From contig JAVMKO010000005.1 of assembly GCA_032164245.1 (NCBI GenBank), forward strand, positions 46,578,193 to 46,642,192: DNA of 64,000 nucleotides, given 5' to 3'. The position numbers and the translations under genes were made by a program. The DNA comes from Sternotherus odoratus. Its lineage: Eukaryota; Chordata; Testudines; Kinosternidae. Below are positions 62,540 through 64,000 of this stretch, one piece after another (within the stretch, counting starts at the first letter, position 1; each line of letters starts with the position of its first letter). The notes under the pieces were generated by a model. The model had not been told where the DNA came from. It saw nothing but the letters and a program-made list of their open reading frames with translations, and did no database searches.

Positions 62540-63620
62540 AAAACATGTTTACCATTGGTTCCCGACTGTGACAAGCTTTAAGCCTATTCATATGTACCAA
62601 CTGCAGGATTGCTCTAATGGGAGGCCTTTTAACAGATGTACATTTCATCTGTTCTAACACTTCAACAGTTTTGCATTTTTTTATTCTCCACAGGGATAAG
62701 CACCAACACCAAGTCACCTACTTCAAAAAAAAGCACATTTACCAAACCACGCCTTTTGTTTGGTTCAGCTGAGTGAGATTAGTTTGAAGCACCTGCATCC
62801 ACCATGTGCCTCAACTCTTTTCAGAACTGTTACACATATTCAGTCACTGGTTCCCCCTAAGTTTCCCCTTTTCATAAATCTCTGAGCTTTAGGGGTCCTC
62901 TCACTTTCCTTTCATAGAGAAGATCAAAAGGGGCAATCCTTGTAGACTCTAGGGGCACTTGCCTATAAGCAAACAACACATAAGATAACATTTCATCCCA
63001 GGCCTGGGCCCACTTGTTTGCCTACATCCCTAGCATGGATCTCAGTGTCCCATTGACACTCTCCACCAAACCACTTGTCTCTGAAGCATTTGTCTTGAGT
63101 TGTTTCACTCCACACAACTCCCATAATTCACTAAATAGCTGGGACATTAAATTTGGCCCATGATCTCTTCAGGGCAGTGGTCCCCCAACTTTTCAGGGTC
63201 ACACCCCTCCTCCTAGCCAGAGCTGAGTAAGATGACAGGGAAAGGAATACAGACAGGGGTAAGGAGATCAAGGCTGGGGGCTGGGCCAGAGGCTGAGGGC
63301 AGGAACAGAGCTGGGGGTGGGGCAAGGCTGGATGGTGCTTCCTCCCACTTGCCATGAAGGCTGGCCAGGGCCCTCTATGTCCCCCCAAATGTTCCTCTGT
63401 ACACCCCTATGGGGGCATGCCCCACAGTTGGGGGACCTCTCCTTTAGGGAAACACAGTCTACTTAAAACAGTGAAAAGAGCTTTTTCCACATAGTCAACT
63501 TCTATTTTAGACCTATTGCCTCTGGATATCTACTAGCAAAATCCACCACCACCAAGATCTCGATCTTCCCCCTTTGGGTAGGACATCGCATAGGGCCCAC
63601 AATAATCCTAAAAAATGCCT
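62540..63620 (-). pseudogene. Gmr1-like integrase remnant
   Basis: 63602-63502 reads IIVGPMRCPTQRGKIEILVV then VDFASRYPEAIGLK, the start of the DDE core including the first Asp block. The frame is then cut by a hAT MITE (63175-63441). Beyond it, broken frames give ELWELCGVKQLKTNASE, GLVESVNGTLRSML (the Glu block, compare GLVERFNGTLK), SYVLFAYRQVPLEST and KVRGPLKL. Near 62720-62690 a GDLVLVLIPV block precedes the GPF side, and HMNRLKACHSRE (about 62600) matches the region after it. Many stops. Confidence 0.8.
63175..63441 (+). mobile_element. hAT MITE in integrase, 8-bp duplication
   Basis: Starts CAGTGGTCCCCCAACTTTTC, ends CAGTTGGGGGACCTCTC. Flanks CTTCAGGG (63167-63174) and CTTTAGGG (63442-63449) differ by one transition. 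Confidence 0.9.
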
Positions 63621-63639
63621 TATCACAGGGAAGGGATGT

Positions 63640-63883
63640 CCCTTTTGTCCAGGTTATACAATTTCTCCTTCTCTTGGGCTTCCTTATCGTGCAGCTCCAT
63701 GGCTTGTTGCTCTGCAGCTGTTTCCTTCTCCTTTTTCTTCCTTTTAGCTTCCAGGACCTGACAGTGTGCTTTTTCTTGCTGGTGCTTTTCTGCATCCCTT
63801 TTCTTGGTTCTCAGGTCAGCTTCCCTGGCTGGCGGATCTGCTTCCCATTTTAGGTGGCCACAGACCTCCTCTAGGGTTGTCAA
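63640..63883 (-). pseudogene. Possible gag/coiled-coil segment of the right-edge gypsy
   Basis: The minus frame (86 codons) starts MTTLEEVCGHLKWEADPPAR and becomes Lys/Glu/Gln-rich (KRKKKEKETAAEQQAMELHD). It sits just before integrase, where gag or protease would be expected; protease and the integrase zinc finger are not seen between, so a deletion is likely. Assignment to gag is inference. Confidence 0.35.
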
Positions 63884-64000
63884 CTTTTTAACTGCAGAAA
63901 ACCGAACACCCTTGCCCCACCCCTGCTCACTCTATCCCCGCTCCTTCTGTTGCTAGCTCTCTCCTCCTCCCCCCCCCTGCTCACTTGTTTAATTTCACTG
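63868..64000 (+). repeat. Interspersed repeat with AGGGTTGTCAACTTTTTAAC
   Basis: AGGGTTGTCAACTTTTTAAC, GCAGAAAACCGAACACCC and C-rich steps to TTTCACTG. Related to 13573-13701 and, inverted, 28133-28237. Runs off the right edge. Confidence 0.55.

Larger units (their letters stand above)
61520..63883 (-). mobile_element. Second Gmr1-like gypsy element, decayed, three-part
   Basis: On the minus strand, from the right edge: a Lys/Glu-rich segment (63883-63640), integrase core (about 63620-62880, split by a hAT MITE), the GPF-side region (about 62720-62540), an unnamed repeat insertion (62408-62535), then the linker and RT (62406-61700). Integrase again precedes RT, as in the 22-24 kb copy, but this copy is far more diverged, with many stops and shifts. 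RNase H is not readable and no LTR is in view. The right side may continue beyond the window. Confidence 0.75.

Overview
The window is vertebrate nuclear DNA, most likely from a turtle; a crocodilian or other sauropsid is less likely. This is inferred from the repeat mix: CR1 LINEs in several states, DIRS retrotransposons, a Gmr1-type Ty3/gypsy element, PIF/Harbinger elements with their MITEs, many hAT elements, Helitrons and old MIR-like SINE cores. I recognise no intact host gene. Almost every long reading frame belongs to a transposon, and the rest are antisense shadows or low-complexity frames.

Layout. 1-0.9 kb: edge of a minus-strand DIRS element. 1.1-3.6 kb: simple repeat, unexplained DNA and one weak exon candidate. 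3.6-7.0 kb: a plus-strand hAT element with a split 5' UTR and a frameshifted transposase, carrying a Helitron in its intron. 7.6-8.8 kb: GC-rich hAT-like repeat with a minisatellite, then the transposase end of a Harbinger. 9.3-9.9 kb: a second Helitron. 12.3-13.4 kb: a 1.1-kb GC-rich element with an 8-bp target duplication and a strong palindrome. 13.8-16.2 kb: a Harbinger with convergent SANT and transposase genes, split by nested repeats.

19.6-27.4 kb is the most structured region. A DIRS element keeps inverted terminal repeats, an internal complementary region and gag, RT/RNase H and tyrosine-recombinase remnants on the minus strand. It is split by a plus-strand Gmr1-like gypsy element whose 748-codon frame is open and runs integrase, RT, RNase H. 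That element lost its 5' part, yet the 5-bp target duplication survives on both sides. A CR1 fragment holding a hAT MITE follows.

28-34 kb is largely unique-looking DNA. 34-37.7 kb holds two LTRs, a MIR and a Harbinger MITE. 41.3-44.3 kb is a fold-back hAT interrupted by CR1 and by a Tigger-like MITE. A solo LTR with a perfect 5-bp duplication sits at 44.8-45.5 kb. 48.7-50 kb is a three-level nest (hAT > Harbinger MITE > hAT MITE). 51.1-56.1 kb holds a Harbinger remnant and two CR1 copies, one with an ORF1 (SGNH esterase) open for 296 codons.

56.1-60.1 kb is a Harbinger copy whose SANT-type gene shows exon 1, intron, exon 2 signals. Exon 2 contains 23 identical-looking 21-bp repeats. The right edge (61.5-63.9 kb) is a decayed second Gmr1-like element on the minus strand, again with integrase before RT.

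The genes do not form a host pathway. What works together is each element's own set: SANT protein plus DDE transposase (Harbinger), gag plus RT/RH plus tyrosine recombinase (DIRS), integrase plus RT/RH (Gmr1), ORF1 plus EN/RT (CR1). The insertions give a relative chronology.
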